18,240 nt of DNA from JAUVXJ01 sp034430275. GTDB lineage: Bacteria > Chloroflexota > Anaerolineae > UBA7937 > B3-Chlor. The stretch's first letter is position 1. Each line of letters opens with the position of its first letter. The translations under genes and the position numbers were made by a program. Below, piece by piece: positions 6,233 to 13,735 of the stretch. The notes beneath the pieces were generated by a model. It made no database searches. It saw nothing but the letters and a program-made list of their open reading frames with translations, and was not told the origin of the DNA. The stretch covers positions 1-18,240 of the forward strand of contig DAOUEW010000048.1 in assembly GCA_034430275.1 (NCBI GenBank), written 5' to 3'.

Positions 6233-7183
6233 CTACATCATCTGGCCGGTCAACAGGACAGACAAACGCAGGAAGAAGCCCCCCAGGAGCACCAGGGAAG
6301 TGGAGGCCACCACGGAACCTACTACGCCCCCCCAACCCTTGATGGATCCGATCTCCAGCGCCAGTGGGATGAGGAGTCCCACGATTATCACTCCGCCCCA
6401 GAAGACAAACGCCATGGGACCGGTGAGCAGTGTGGATACGGCAGCAGCAGCGGCAGGCGTAGAGAACATGCCCAGCCAGGCGAGGTAGGCTGCTAGTACG
6501 ACCAGTTCCACGATGCCCAGGACAAGGCTAGCCATACCCATGACGTGCAAGGTTTCGCTGGGCACCGGTTCTCCCTCGCCACCGAAGAGGAGGTCCAGCA
6601 GCCTGCCAAACCCGGTCCTCAGAACGAGCACCAACAAGGCCATCCCCGTAGAGATAGCCGAGGCCACGAATAGTGCCGGTAAGAGCAGGACGCCGCCCCA
6701 GAGCGGTTGGTTGGTGGCGCTCAACAGCACTCCGGTGTACGCAATCAACAACACGGCCAACACAGCGGCGATCCAACAGAGAACGCTGATCGCTGGCGTC
6801 ACAGGGCGGATCACCGCGCCGAGCCCCGAGAGCACAGTGAGCCTCAACTCCCCGGGCTCGAAGCTCCCAGCCCACCACAAAGCGATCAGCACTATGCCAA
6901 TCAGGGAGTAGATGAGCAGTATCCAGCTTCCCATTGACATGGGCGATCCGATTCTGAATCCCGTGAAGAGATGCCAGGCGCGGAGTTGCTCACCCAGATC
7001 CATCACCAACAAGACGGAACCCAGCAAGACCAGGGGCACACCTAGCAACATGGCGATTTTCAACAGCAGTTCGTACCTACGCGGACTGAAACGATCGATC
7101 AGGAAGGCGGAGAAGTACGCACCTCCCGCGATCCCAGCTATCCAAAGATAGACCGCAAGTGGCCACTGCCAGGTTATCATCAT
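6233..7183 (-). CDS. nrfD: NrfD/PsrC-family membrane subunit of the molybdoenzyme complex
   Basis: A 316-residue polytopic membrane protein of the NrfD/PsrC family, the cofactor-free quinone-interacting anchor found in CISM-type complexes. The start 'QWPLAVYLWIAGIAGGAYFSAFLIDRF' is the conserved first helix with the Gly-Gly turn. It is followed by about seven more hydrophobic segments, including 'SPMSMGSWILLIYSLIGIVLIALWW' (fourth-helix region, with MSxGSW). Length is usual for the family. The start overlaps the stop of the ferredoxin gene by 4 nt (ATGA), with GGGGGAGGTGG upstream, so it is translationally coupled. In E. coli FDH-N the anchor is a cytochrome b; here NrfD takes that place. Gene symbol denotes family only. 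Confidence 0.9.
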   Translation of the reverse strand: MMITWQWPLAVYLWIAGIAGGAYFSAFLIDRFSPRRYELLLKIAMLLGVPLVLLGSVLLVMDLGEQLRAWHLFTGFRIGSPMSMGSWILLIYSLIGIVLIALWWAGSFEPGELRLTVLSGLGAVIRPVTPAISVLCWIAAVLAVLLIAYTGVLLSATNQPLWGGVLLLPALFVASAISTGMALLVLVLRTGFGRLLDLLFGGEGEPVPSETLHVMGMASLVLGIVELVVLAAYLAWLGMFSTPAAAAAVSTLLTGPMAFVFWGGVIIVGLLIPLALEIGSIKGWGGVVGSVVASTSLVLLGGFFLRLSVLLTGQMM

Positions 7184-7980
7184 CCACCTCCCCCACTGAT
7201 CCGTCCTTCTTCCTCAGCCGCTCTGTACCGCTTGAAGAGTAGCCAGAAGGGTACAGCAGCTATCGCTCCAGCGGTCACAATGCCGCTCAGCCACTGGCTC
7301 GCCACATTGGCCGTTGCGTGCCTCGGTGACTCCGGCAAGCCGTAGGCGGAAGGCTCATCGGCCAGCACGTAGAGCCTGTGCAGACCGGCCAACTCGTGTT
7401 CGCCGTAGAAGGTGGCTTTGGGATGGCCATTGGCCTGCAAAGCCGCAACCCGTTCCTTCCCTTGAACAACCATCTCATCGCGGTCGCCCCAGACCAGCGC
7501 ATTGGACGGGCAGGTCTTCACGCATGCCGGGGGCAAATCGTTGCTCACCCTATCGACGCAGAAAGTGCACTTCTGGGCGGTCGCCTTCTGCTCGCCCCCG
7601 CCCGTCACCTTGAAGACCGAGTGGATGGCATCGAAGGGACAGGCCGCAACGCAGTAGCCACAGCCGATGCACCAGTCCTCGTCTACCAACACGAACTGCC
7701 CATGATGGCGTACTGCCCCGGTAGGGCAAACGGCCTCACAACTAGCGTCCGTACAATGCATGCAACCCTGGTTCAGAAACAGCCACTTGATCCTGCCATC
7801 CTCAACCTTCTCGTTGAACTTGATCCTAGTCCAAGTTATGCCTGAGAGTTCGGGAGGGTTCTCGTAGCTGCCCCAGTTCTCCGTCTCCTCCGCGGGATTG
7901 TCATTCCATTGCTTGCACGCGACCTGGCAGGCACGGCAGCCTATGCATCTTGACTCATCTATCAACATCGCCTTCGCCAT
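7180..7980 (-). CDS. Four-cluster [4Fe-4S] ferredoxin subunit with C-terminal membrane anchor (FdnH-like)
   Basis: A 266-residue electron-transfer subunit linking the molybdoenzyme to the membrane anchor. Four Cys motifs are visible. The first is CIGCRACQVAC (Cys12, 15, 18, 22). The second is 'CMHCTDASCEAVCP', the third 'CIGCGYCVAACP' and the fourth 'CTFCVDRVSNDLPPACVKTCP'. These correspond to the four [4Fe-4S] clusters of the FdnH/HybA/PsrB type. A hydrophobic helix near the C-terminus ('GIVTAGAIAAVPFWLLFKRYR') resembles the transmembrane anchor of FdnH. I chose the ATG at 7980, 2 nt past the stop of the upstream gene, because AAAGGTGG lies 6-8 nt upstream; a GTG at 7986 overlaps that stop and is possible. 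It is co-transcribed with the genes on both sides. Confidence 0.93.
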   Translation of the reverse strand: MAKAMLIDESRCIGCRACQVACKQWNDNPAEETENWGSYENPPELSGITWTRIKFNEKVEDGRIKWLFLNQGCMHCTDASCEAVCPTGAVRHHGQFVLVDEDWCIGCGYCVAACPFDAIHSVFKVTGGGEQKATAQKCTFCVDRVSNDLPPACVKTCPSNALVWGDRDEMVVQGKERVAALQANGHPKATFYGEHELAGLHRLYVLADEPSAYGLPESPRHATANVASQWLSGIVTAGAIAAVPFWLLFKRYRAAEEEGRISGGGG

Positions 7981-7982
7981 CG

Positions 7983-10949
7983 TCACACCACCTTTCTGAT
8001 GTCCACGAGGAACTCCCTGTATGCCGGAATCATGGTGTTACTGTCGGCCACTCGGGCGGTGAGCAGATTGCCGCTGTCCCCGGTAGATAGTCCCACATAT
8101 CCCCAATGCCATGGCAACGCGATCTGGTGGACGACCTGTCCATCGACCTCAAAGGGGCGAAGTCGCTTGGTGACCACCACGACCGCCTCGATGGCGCCTC
8201 GCGCCGATTCTATGGCCACCCGGTCACCATTGGCGATCCCCCTCTCCGCCGCCAACTCCCCACTCAGTTCCACACACATCTGAGGCTGAGCTTCCACCAG
8301 CCATGGCGAGTTTCTGGTCATGGTCCCCGTATGCATGTGCTCCACCAGCCGATAGGTGGTCGCCAGCACGGGATACTGATCGCGCGTGCCACTTTGCTGC
8401 TCCCAAGCTTTGAGAACCGGGTCGCTCTGTATGGAAGACATGGGGTTGCTGACCGGGCTCTCCCAAGGCTCGTAGTGCTCGGGGAAGGGGCCGTCCACCC
8501 TTCCCATGCCGAATAGAAGGGCCCGGCCGTGCGGTTTCATCACAAAGGGGTAGGCAGCGCCCGGCGCAGGACCACCATCGGGTACGTCTCCATCCCAGGA
8601 TTCAGCGGCGGCATTCCACGTGATGACCGCCTTCTCTGGATTCCACGGGTTACCTTCAAGGTCAACTGAGGCCCGGTTGTACATGATGCGCCGGTTCACA
8701 GGGAAGCACCAGGCCCAGTTGGGGAAGAGACCAATCCCCGACAGATCGACAGGATCTCGTCGCGCCATCATGTTCCCTTGCTCGGTGTAGCTTCCACACC
8801 AAAGCCAGTTTCCACAACTGGTGGTGCCGTCATCCTTGAGCTCACCAGGGCCTGCCAACAGTGCGCCCGTGGTGAGGTCGTAGCCGTTCATCTCTTTGGC
8901 TACCAGGTGGACATCGGGCGGGTCGCCATAGGCGCAGGTCAGGTTGGTGATAGCCTCCGCGTGAGGCCCGCCCTCCTGAGCGTAGAGCTCCTTCAGTTTC
9001 AGTACGAGGCGGTTGATGATCCAGAGATCGCTCCTGGCCTCTCCCGGGGGGTCAACCGCGGGATAGCGCCACTGCATCCAGCGTGCGCTGTTCATCAGGC
9101 TGCCCTCCTTCTCCAAGGAGGCCGCCGCGGGCAGAAGGAACACCTCGGTCTGGTTCTCGGCTGAGTCTACCCCGGGACATTTCCATACCGCCGCCGTCTC
9201 TGTCTCGCCGAGGTCCGCGACCACCAGCCAGTCCAGCTCTTGCAGCGCCGCTCGCAGTGCGCCGCTGTTGGGCCCACTAACAGCCGGGTTCATCCCCCAG
9301 GCCAGCAGGCCCTTTATCGTCCCAGCCTTCATGGCCTCGAAGAGCGGGACGAAGCTGTAGTTGCCACCGAGCTTCGGTAGGTATTCCCAGCCAAACCCGT
9401 TGCGCGCGGTCGCCGCGTCGCCATACCAGGCCTTCAGTACGCTGATGGCGTGTTTAGGGCGGCTAGTCCAGGGACTGATCACGTTCTCCATGGTCGCCGG
9501 AGCTGGCGTGACCCGGTTCAGGTAGGCTTCCAGGCTCTCGTCAGCGGCTGCGGGCATGGGCACGTCGCCGGGCAGCACGTGAAAGAGCCGTCCCTGGAGG
9601 GTGCAGCCCAAACCATTGCTGGCCCCGGCGATGCCGTTTATGCCACCGCCAGCCACTCCGATGTTGCCGAGGATGAGCTGCAAGATGTAGTAGCTTCTGA
9701 CCATCTGCGTCCCCGCGGCATGTTGAGCGGCACCGGAGGAGCAGATGATCGCGCCAGCCTTGTCCTGGGCACCGGTGGCGGCAAACGCTTGACAGGCCTC
9801 AAGGAAGGCTTCCTTTGGAGTACCAGTTGTGGCACATACCGTGTCCGGATCGTAGCGGCTGAAGTGCTTCTTCAGGAGCTGGAACACGCAGTTCTCGTCT
9901 TGAAGTGTTTCATCCCTCTTGGGAATGCCATCCTCATCCGTCTGGTATTGCCAGGTGGACTTGTCGTAGCTCCCCTTGTCTGCATCCCAGCCCGTGAACA
10001 GACCATCCTCGAAGCCGAATCCCTCGTTGATCAGGAAGCTGGCATCGGTATACTCCCGTACGTACTCCTCGTGGTACAGCTCGTTCTCGAGGATGTAGTT
10101 GATCATGCCCCCGATCAGCGCCACGTCAGAGCCTGTTCTCAGAGGGACGTATATGTCGGCCGCAGCGGCCGTCCGCGTGAAGCGGGGATCCACACTTATG
10201 AGTTTGCCGCCGCGCTCCTTCGCCTCTTCCACCCAGCTGAACGCGATGGGAAAGGTCTCAGCCACGTTGCAGCCGATACTCATGATGCAGTCGCTGTTGC
10301 TCAGGTCTATCCAGTGATTAGTCATGGGCCCCCTGCCCACAGACTCGCTGCCGGCCGTCACCGCAGACGTCACACATATCCTGGACTCGTTCTCGTTGAA
10401 AACGACACCTAGGCTGCGCACCAGCTTGGTCAGTAGATAGGCCTCTTCGCTGTTGGCGAAGACCGTTCCCAGAGCGGCTATCGCCTCAGTGCGGTTGACG
10501 ACATGCCCTTCCGCATCTTCCGGGATCCAATTGGCGTCGCGAGTCGCCTTGATCCGTCCTGCTATTTCGTTGATGGCCCAGTCCCAGGACTTCTCCTCCC
10601 AGCTAGCGCTGCCTGGAGCGCGATACTTGACCGCTTGCAGACGGTGTGGGTTAGGCGTTTCGCCCACCGTGGCCAACTGGTGCGAGGAGACACCCTTCGG
10701 GCAAAGATGTCCCCGACTGATAGGGTGGTCCGGGTCGCCCTCGATATTCACCAGCTTGCCGTCTGTTGCAGACACGATCTGGCCGCACCCTACCCCGCAG
10801 TACGTACAGATAGTGATCGTTTCACCGATTCTCTTGTGCAATGGGAACTGTGGTATTCGCTCGATCAGACCCCGCTCAGCGGGAAGCAGCAACCCCCCTG
10901 CTACCGCACCAGACAGCTTGAAGAAATCCCTTCTCGTCACTTCTCGCAT
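7983..10949 (-). CDS. Formate dehydrogenase N-like molybdopterin oxidoreductase, altered active site
   Basis: A 988-residue catalytic subunit of the DMSO-reductase superfamily, closest in layout to FdnG. A Tat signal (TRRDFFK, Arg6-Arg7, then a hydrophobic stretch) predicts export as a folded protein. A [4Fe-4S] site uses Cys48, Cys51, Cys55 and Cys83, followed by the conserved Lys85 (CPKG). 'GRGPMTNHWIDL' and 'DPRFTRTAAAADIYVPLRTGSD' are strong FDH-N motifs, and a C-terminal molydop-binding domain is present ('HTGTMTRNSPWL...', 'LPWHWGY'). The Mo/W ligand position is Cys192. In FDH it is followed by His, here by Val193. The catalytic Arg of 'LRGxxNxQG' is Ala441 ('IAGASNGLG'). FDH activity is therefore doubtful. 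I chose the ATG at 10949 because a GGGAGGAGGGAG run precedes it, though with long spacing (about 12 nt); an ATG at 10985 would add 12 residues before the Tat motif. It is the first gene of a three-gene operon. Confidence 0.93.
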   Translation of the reverse strand: MREVTRRDFFKLSGAVAGGLLLPAERGLIERIPQFPLHKRIGETITICTYCGVGCGQIVSATDGKLVNIEGDPDHPISRGHLCPKGVSSHQLATVGETPNPHRLQAVKYRAPGSASWEEKSWDWAINEIAGRIKATRDANWIPEDAEGHVVNRTEAIAALGTVFANSEEAYLLTKLVRSLGVVFNENESRICVTSAVTAGSESVGRGPMTNHWIDLSNSDCIMSIGCNVAETFPIAFSWVEEAKERGGKLISVDPRFTRTAAAADIYVPLRTGSDVALIGGMINYILENELYHEEYVREYTDASFLINEGFGFEDGLFTGWDADKGSYDKSTWQYQTDEDGIPKRDETLQDENCVFQLLKKHFSRYDPDTVCATTGTPKEAFLEACQAFAATGAQDKAGAIICSSGAAQHAAGTQMVRSYYILQLILGNIGVAGGGINGIAGASNGLGCTLQGRLFHVLPGDVPMPAAADESLEAYLNRVTPAPATMENVISPWTSRPKHAISVLKAWYGDAATARNGFGWEYLPKLGGNYSFVPLFEAMKAGTIKGLLAWGMNPAVSGPNSGALRAALQELDWLVVADLGETETAAVWKCPGVDSAENQTEVFLLPAAASLEKEGSLMNSARWMQWRYPAVDPPGEARSDLWIINRLVLKLKELYAQEGGPHAEAITNLTCAYGDPPDVHLVAKEMNGYDLTTGALLAGPGELKDDGTTSCGNWLWCGSYTEQGNMMARRDPVDLSGIGLFPNWAWCFPVNRRIMYNRASVDLEGNPWNPEKAVITWNAAAESWDGDVPDGGPAPGAAYPFVMKPHGRALLFGMGRVDGPFPEHYEPWESPVSNPMSSIQSDPVLKAWEQQSGTRDQYPVLATTYRLVEHMHTGTMTRNSPWLVEAQPQMCVELSGELAAERGIANGDRVAIESARGAIEAVVVVTKRLRPFEVDGQVVHQIALPWHWGYVGLSTGDSGNLLTARVADSNTMIPAYREFLVDIRKVV

Positions 10950-11012
10950 CTTACCATCTCCCTCCTCCCTGCGTGCTGCGATCATGCAGATATCTCCATA
11001 CTACTGGCCACG

Positions 11013-11053
11013 AAAAAGGCCAAACCAGACCCCTGGTAGGGTCGGTTTGGCCT
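11013..11053 (-). terminator. Intrinsic terminator in the leader of the molybdoenzyme operon
   Basis: On the minus strand AGGCCAAACC (11053-11044) pairs perfectly with GGTTTGGCCT (11026-11017). The stem continues with GACCC/GGGTC after one bulged base, closes on a 6-nt loop, and is followed by TTTTT. This is a textbook rho-independent terminator. It lies about 65 nt before the start codon of the first operon gene, with no minus-strand gene upstream for it to end. Attenuation of the operon, or the end of a small RNA, are the options. Confidence 0.85.
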
Positions 11054-11198
11054 GTGGTCGCAAGCTAATCCGGACTCTCATTGATCAAGGTGGCAGCCTT
11101 GCCCGGCAGGATCCTGAGTGGCTCCTCCACTTCGTGCAACGACGACGAAGGACAAAAGGTCCCTGTATTTGCCGTCTGCTGCAACTCGTCCAACCACA
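11013..11198 (-). ncRNA. Candidate structured leader or small RNA upstream of the molybdoenzyme operon
   Basis: From the predicted start near 11196 to the terminator is about 185 nt without a recognised gene. The 5' end UGUGGUUG (11198-11191) can pair with CGACCACA (11060-11053; one G-U pair) immediately before the terminator stem, forming a closing helix. Inside are further short helices: GACGA with UCGUC, GGAC/GUCC with a 5-nt loop, and AGUGG/CCACU with a 5-nt loop. This resembles a multi-helix aptamer or a free small RNA. I could not match it to a named riboswitch class, and no obvious antiterminator was found. Confidence 0.45.
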
Positions 11199-11201
11199 CT
11201 G

Positions 11202-11230
11202 AGTATAGCAGATTTGACGGATACGGTCAA
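11202..11230 (-). promoter_or_regulatory. Promoter of the molybdoenzyme leader/operon
   Basis: On the minus strand TTGACC (-35, 11225-11230), a 17-bp spacer and TATACT (-10, 11202-11207) with an extended TGC. This is among the best promoter matches in the window. The predicted start is near 11196, about 245 nt before the operon's first ATG. Confidence 0.7.
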
Positions 11231-11376
11231 GTGTGGCGGTTGAAGGAAGACACCCACGGCATCGTCCTCTGTTGGAGAACGCGCTTGCACCCAGGGTTGT
11301 CGCCGAGTAGACATCATGCGCCCGGAGCGTGACCTCGCCGGCGCTGGCCGATCACCGTGGTGCGCGACGTGCGTTC

Positions 11377-11580
11377 TTACCAACCTTCCAGGTCCGACCA
11401 CGAGCCGAGCAGTCGCTTCTTCAACATTCCCTGGCTGGCCTGGAAGAGGACAGAGCGGGTCACACGGCTCACGGAGCATGCCTCCGCCATCTGGCTCGAC
11501 CGGTCGGTCGCCGCTGCGTAGTAGCGCACTCGAGCGATCGTCGGTATCAACTCGACCGCTCTGACGCCGGCAAGGGGCAT
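11377..11580 (-). pseudogene. Possible degraded fragment of a class III CoA-transferase (CaiB/BaiF) gene
   Basis: A short minus-strand frame begins 'MPLAGVRAVELIPTIA', which closely matches the CaiB/BaiF N-terminus (PLaGvrVveL...iAGPy). After this it loses the family pattern (expected 'LLADLGAEVIKVE') although codon third positions remain GC-rich. It ends after about 67 residues, where the family has about 400. There is no convincing ribosome-binding site. This could be a decayed gene start or a chance match. The remaining gap up to metG on the plus strand holds nothing else I recognise. Confidence 0.25.
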
Positions 11581-11618
11581 CCTCGCGGTCAAAGACGTTT
11601 CCCTTTTGCTGCACCCTG

Positions 11619-11627
11619 TGATAGAAT
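11619..11627 (+). promoter_or_regulatory. metG extended -10 promoter
   Basis: TGATAGAAT at 11619-11627 is an extended -10 element of the same form as the apt promoter (TGCTAGAAT). The -35 at the right distance is weak. The predicted start near 11634 gives a short leader carrying AAGGAGG (11641-11647). Confidence 0.5.
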
Positions 11628-11660
11628 GATTTGAAGTCTCAAGGAGGAAAGGACTGCCAG

Positions 11661-13397
11661 ATGGGGGAAAAGATTGGGGTCTTCGTAGCCTGGCCCTACG
11701 CCAGCGGCGACCGGCACATGGGTCACGTGGCGGGAGCCTATCTCCCGCCAGACATCTTCGCTCGCTATCACCGCCTGCGGGGGAACGACGTGATCATGGT
11801 CTCAGGCTCCGACTCCCACGGAACCCCCATCACCGTCGCGGCCGAGCAAGAGGGCGTCTCGCCCGAAGAGCTGTTCCTCCGCTACCACCGCCGCTTCCTG
11901 GAGGGTTTTACAGAGCTGGGGCTGAGCTTCGACCTCTTCACCCACACCGACACCAAGAACCACCACGACGTATCGCAGGACATGTTCCTCAAGCTCGTGG
12001 AGAACGGCTACATCCACAAGGACGTGATGAGGCAGTTGTACTGCGAGCAAGAGCAGCGCTACCTGCCCGACCGGTACGTGGAGGGGACCTGTCCTCTCTG
12101 CGGCTTCGAGAACGCCAGGGGCGATCAGTGCGACAATTGCGGACGTCCCCTGGACGCCACCGAGTTGATCGAGCCCCGCTGCAAGTTCGACGGTAGCACC
12201 CCGGTGGTCAGGGAGACAGAGCATTTCTTCCTCGACCTGCCCGCTTTCTCCGACCGTCTCATGGCGTGGCTGGAGGACAAAGACTACTGGCGTCCCAACG
12301 TCCTCAACTTCACGATGAACATGCTGAAGGATGGACTTCGCCCGCGCCCTATCACTAGAGACATGGAATGGGGCATCGACGTCCCGGTGGAGGGGTACGA
12401 GGACAAGTGCATCTACGTGTGGTTCGAGGCGGTGATCGGCTACCTCTCCGCCAGCATCGAATGGGCCAAGAACCAGGGAAGCCCTGACAGGTGGCAGGAG
12501 TGGTGGCAGCAGCCGGCCCGTGGGTACTACTTCATCGGCAAGGACAACATCCCCTTCCACGCCATCATCTGGCCCGCCATGCTCATGGGCTACGGCGACC
12601 TGAACCTGCCTTACGACATACCGGCCAACGAGTACCTCAATCTGGAGGGGCAGAAGCTCTCGGTGAGCCGCCACTTCGCCGTATGGCTGCCTGAGTACCT
12701 GAGCCGCTACGACCCCGATCCCTTACGCTACTACCTGACCGTCAACGCACCGGAGAATCGGGACACCGACTTCTCGTGGTATGACTTCTGGCGTAAGAAC
12801 AACGACGAACTGCTGGCTACGTGGGGCAACCTGGCACACCGCGTTCTCACCTTCACCTACCGTAATTTCGACCAGAAGGTGCCGGACCCCGGAGAGCTCA
12901 CGCCGGAGGATCAGGCCATCCTCCAGAAGGTGGAGGGAGCCTTCGAGCCCGTCGGCGACCTGATCGGCAAGGCCCACTTCAAGGCGGCACTGGCCGAGGT
13001 TATGGCTGTGGCTCACGAAGCCAACCGCTACCTGGACGAAAGAGAGCCCTGGAAGGTGATGAAAGAGGATCGCCGGGCAGCGGCCGCCACGATCTACGTG
13101 ATGCTAGGGATCATCAACTCCCTCAAAGTGCTCTTCTATCCCTTTTTGCCCTTCTCGTCTCAAAGGCTGCACGAGTACCTGGGATGTGAAGGCAGCCTGA
13201 TGGGAGCATCGCGGATAGAGACCTTCGAGGAGGATGGGAAGACGCACGAGGCATTGGTCTACGATCCTCCCACAGCCAAGGTCTCCTGGGCCCCCAGCTC
13301 TCTGCCGGCTGGGCAGGTCCTCAAGCAGCCGGAGCCCCTGTTCAAGAAGCTGGACGAGAGTGTGGTGGAAGAGGAACTCGCCCGTCTGGCGCAGTGA
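11661..13397 (+). CDS. metG: Methionyl-tRNA synthetase
   Basis: A 578-residue class I aminoacyl-tRNA synthetase charging tRNA-Met in the cytoplasm. The 'HIGH' motif appears as HMGH at 19-22 in 'YASGDRHMGHVAG'. A zinc knuckle with two CxxC pairs is at Cys144, Cys147, Cys157 and Cys160. 'VWFEAVIGYLSA' and 'FIGKDNIPFHAIIWPAMLMG' are strong MetRS segments. The KMSKS loop reads KLSVS (332-336). The C-terminal half is the helical anticodon-binding domain, starting around 'NELLATWGNLAHRVLTF'. There is no appended EMAP/tRNA-binding domain, so the length matches the short form. The ATG at 11661 is preferred: AAGGAGGAAAGGA precedes it and the protein then starts at the usual place; an upstream TTG (11631) would add ten unlikely residues. 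Confidence 0.97.
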   Translation: MGEKIGVFVAWPYASGDRHMGHVAGAYLPPDIFARYHRLRGNDVIMVSGSDSHGTPITVAAEQEGVSPEELFLRYHRRFLEGFTELGLSFDLFTHTDTKNHHDVSQDMFLKLVENGYIHKDVMRQLYCEQEQRYLPDRYVEGTCPLCGFENARGDQCDNCGRPLDATELIEPRCKFDGSTPVVRETEHFFLDLPAFSDRLMAWLEDKDYWRPNVLNFTMNMLKDGLRPRPITRDMEWGIDVPVEGYEDKCIYVWFEAVIGYLSASIEWAKNQGSPDRWQEWWQQPARGYYFIGKDNIPFHAIIWPAMLMGYGDLNLPYDIPANEYLNLEGQKLSVSRHFAVWLPEYLSRYDPDPLRYYLTVNAPENRDTDFSWYDFWRKNNDELLATWGNLAHRVLTFTYRNFDQKVPDPGELTPEDQAILQKVEGAFEPVGDLIGKAHFKAALAEVMAVAHEANRYLDEREPWKVMKEDRRAAAATIYVMLGIINSLKVLFYPFLPFSSQRLHEYLGCEGSLMGASRIETFEEDGKTHEALVYDPPTAKVSWAPSSLPAGQVLKQPEPLFKKLDESVVEEELARLAQ

Positions 13398-13414
13398 CGG
13401 GCGGGAGCTATGCC

Positions 13415-13645
13415 GTGAAGGTGTGGGCCTACGTGTTCATCAGCACCAAGCAGCCCCGCAAAGTGGTTCAGACGATACGTCAGATACCCGGGGTGATCAA
13501 GGCCGACGCCCTCTTTGGCACACCCGACGTCATCGCCATAGTGGAGGGCGAAGACATCGCCTCCATGGATGCCGTGATCGACCGTATCGTCGAGGTGCCT
13601 GAGGTGGACGGCACCGACTCCAAAGTGGCTCGCTGGATCACGTAG
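13415..13645 (+). CDS. Stand-alone Lrp/AsnC ligand-binding (RAM) domain protein
   Basis: A 76-residue protein consisting only of the AsnC_trans_reg/RAM effector-binding domain; the DNA-binding helix-turn-helix is absent. The pattern 'VWAYVFISTKQPRKVVQTIRQIPGVIKADALFGTPDVIAIVEGEDIAS' is typical: strand, helix, IPGV.ka....G..D.ia.ve. Such proteins usually form ring oligomers that bind small ligands such as amino acids; the ligand here is unknown. I chose GTG 13415 because GGGAG lies 7 nt upstream and it matches the domain start. A GTG at 13394, overlapping the metG stop (GTGA), would add seven residues. It is the second gene of a metG transcript. Confidence 0.85.
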   Translation: MKVWAYVFISTKQPRKVVQTIRQIPGVIKADALFGTPDVIAIVEGEDIASMDAVIDRIVEVPEVDGTDSKVARWIT

Positions 13646-13673
13646 ATCGAGGTGAGCAGCACCCTCTGCAATA

Positions 13674-13692
13674 GCCCGAACTTCCTTCGGGC
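13674..13692. terminator. Hairpin after the metG-Lrp/AsnC pair
   Basis: GCCCGAA (13674-13680) and TTCGGGC (13686-13692) form a 7-bp stem with a 5-nt loop about 30 bp past the stop. No U-tract follows. Confidence 0.4.
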
Positions 13693-13735
13693 AGACCAGC
13701 CGGGGTTGGAATCCGCCCGCAAGGTGACAAGCAAA

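Noticed and set aside
9450..10412. Long open frame antisense to the molybdoenzyme gene
   Set aside because: Shadow of a GC-rich gene; no motifs and no ribosome-binding site.
11060..11120. Cobalamin-riboswitch-like words in the leader (GCCACT, CAGGATCCTGCC)
   Set aside because: Only fragments of the consensus are present; the long conserved core and its order are missing, so I do not call a B12 riboswitch.
11802..12674. Long open frame antisense to metG
   Set aside because: It mirrors metG codons in a GC-rich gene, has no start signals or family motifs, and the sense strand encodes an unmistakable MetRS.
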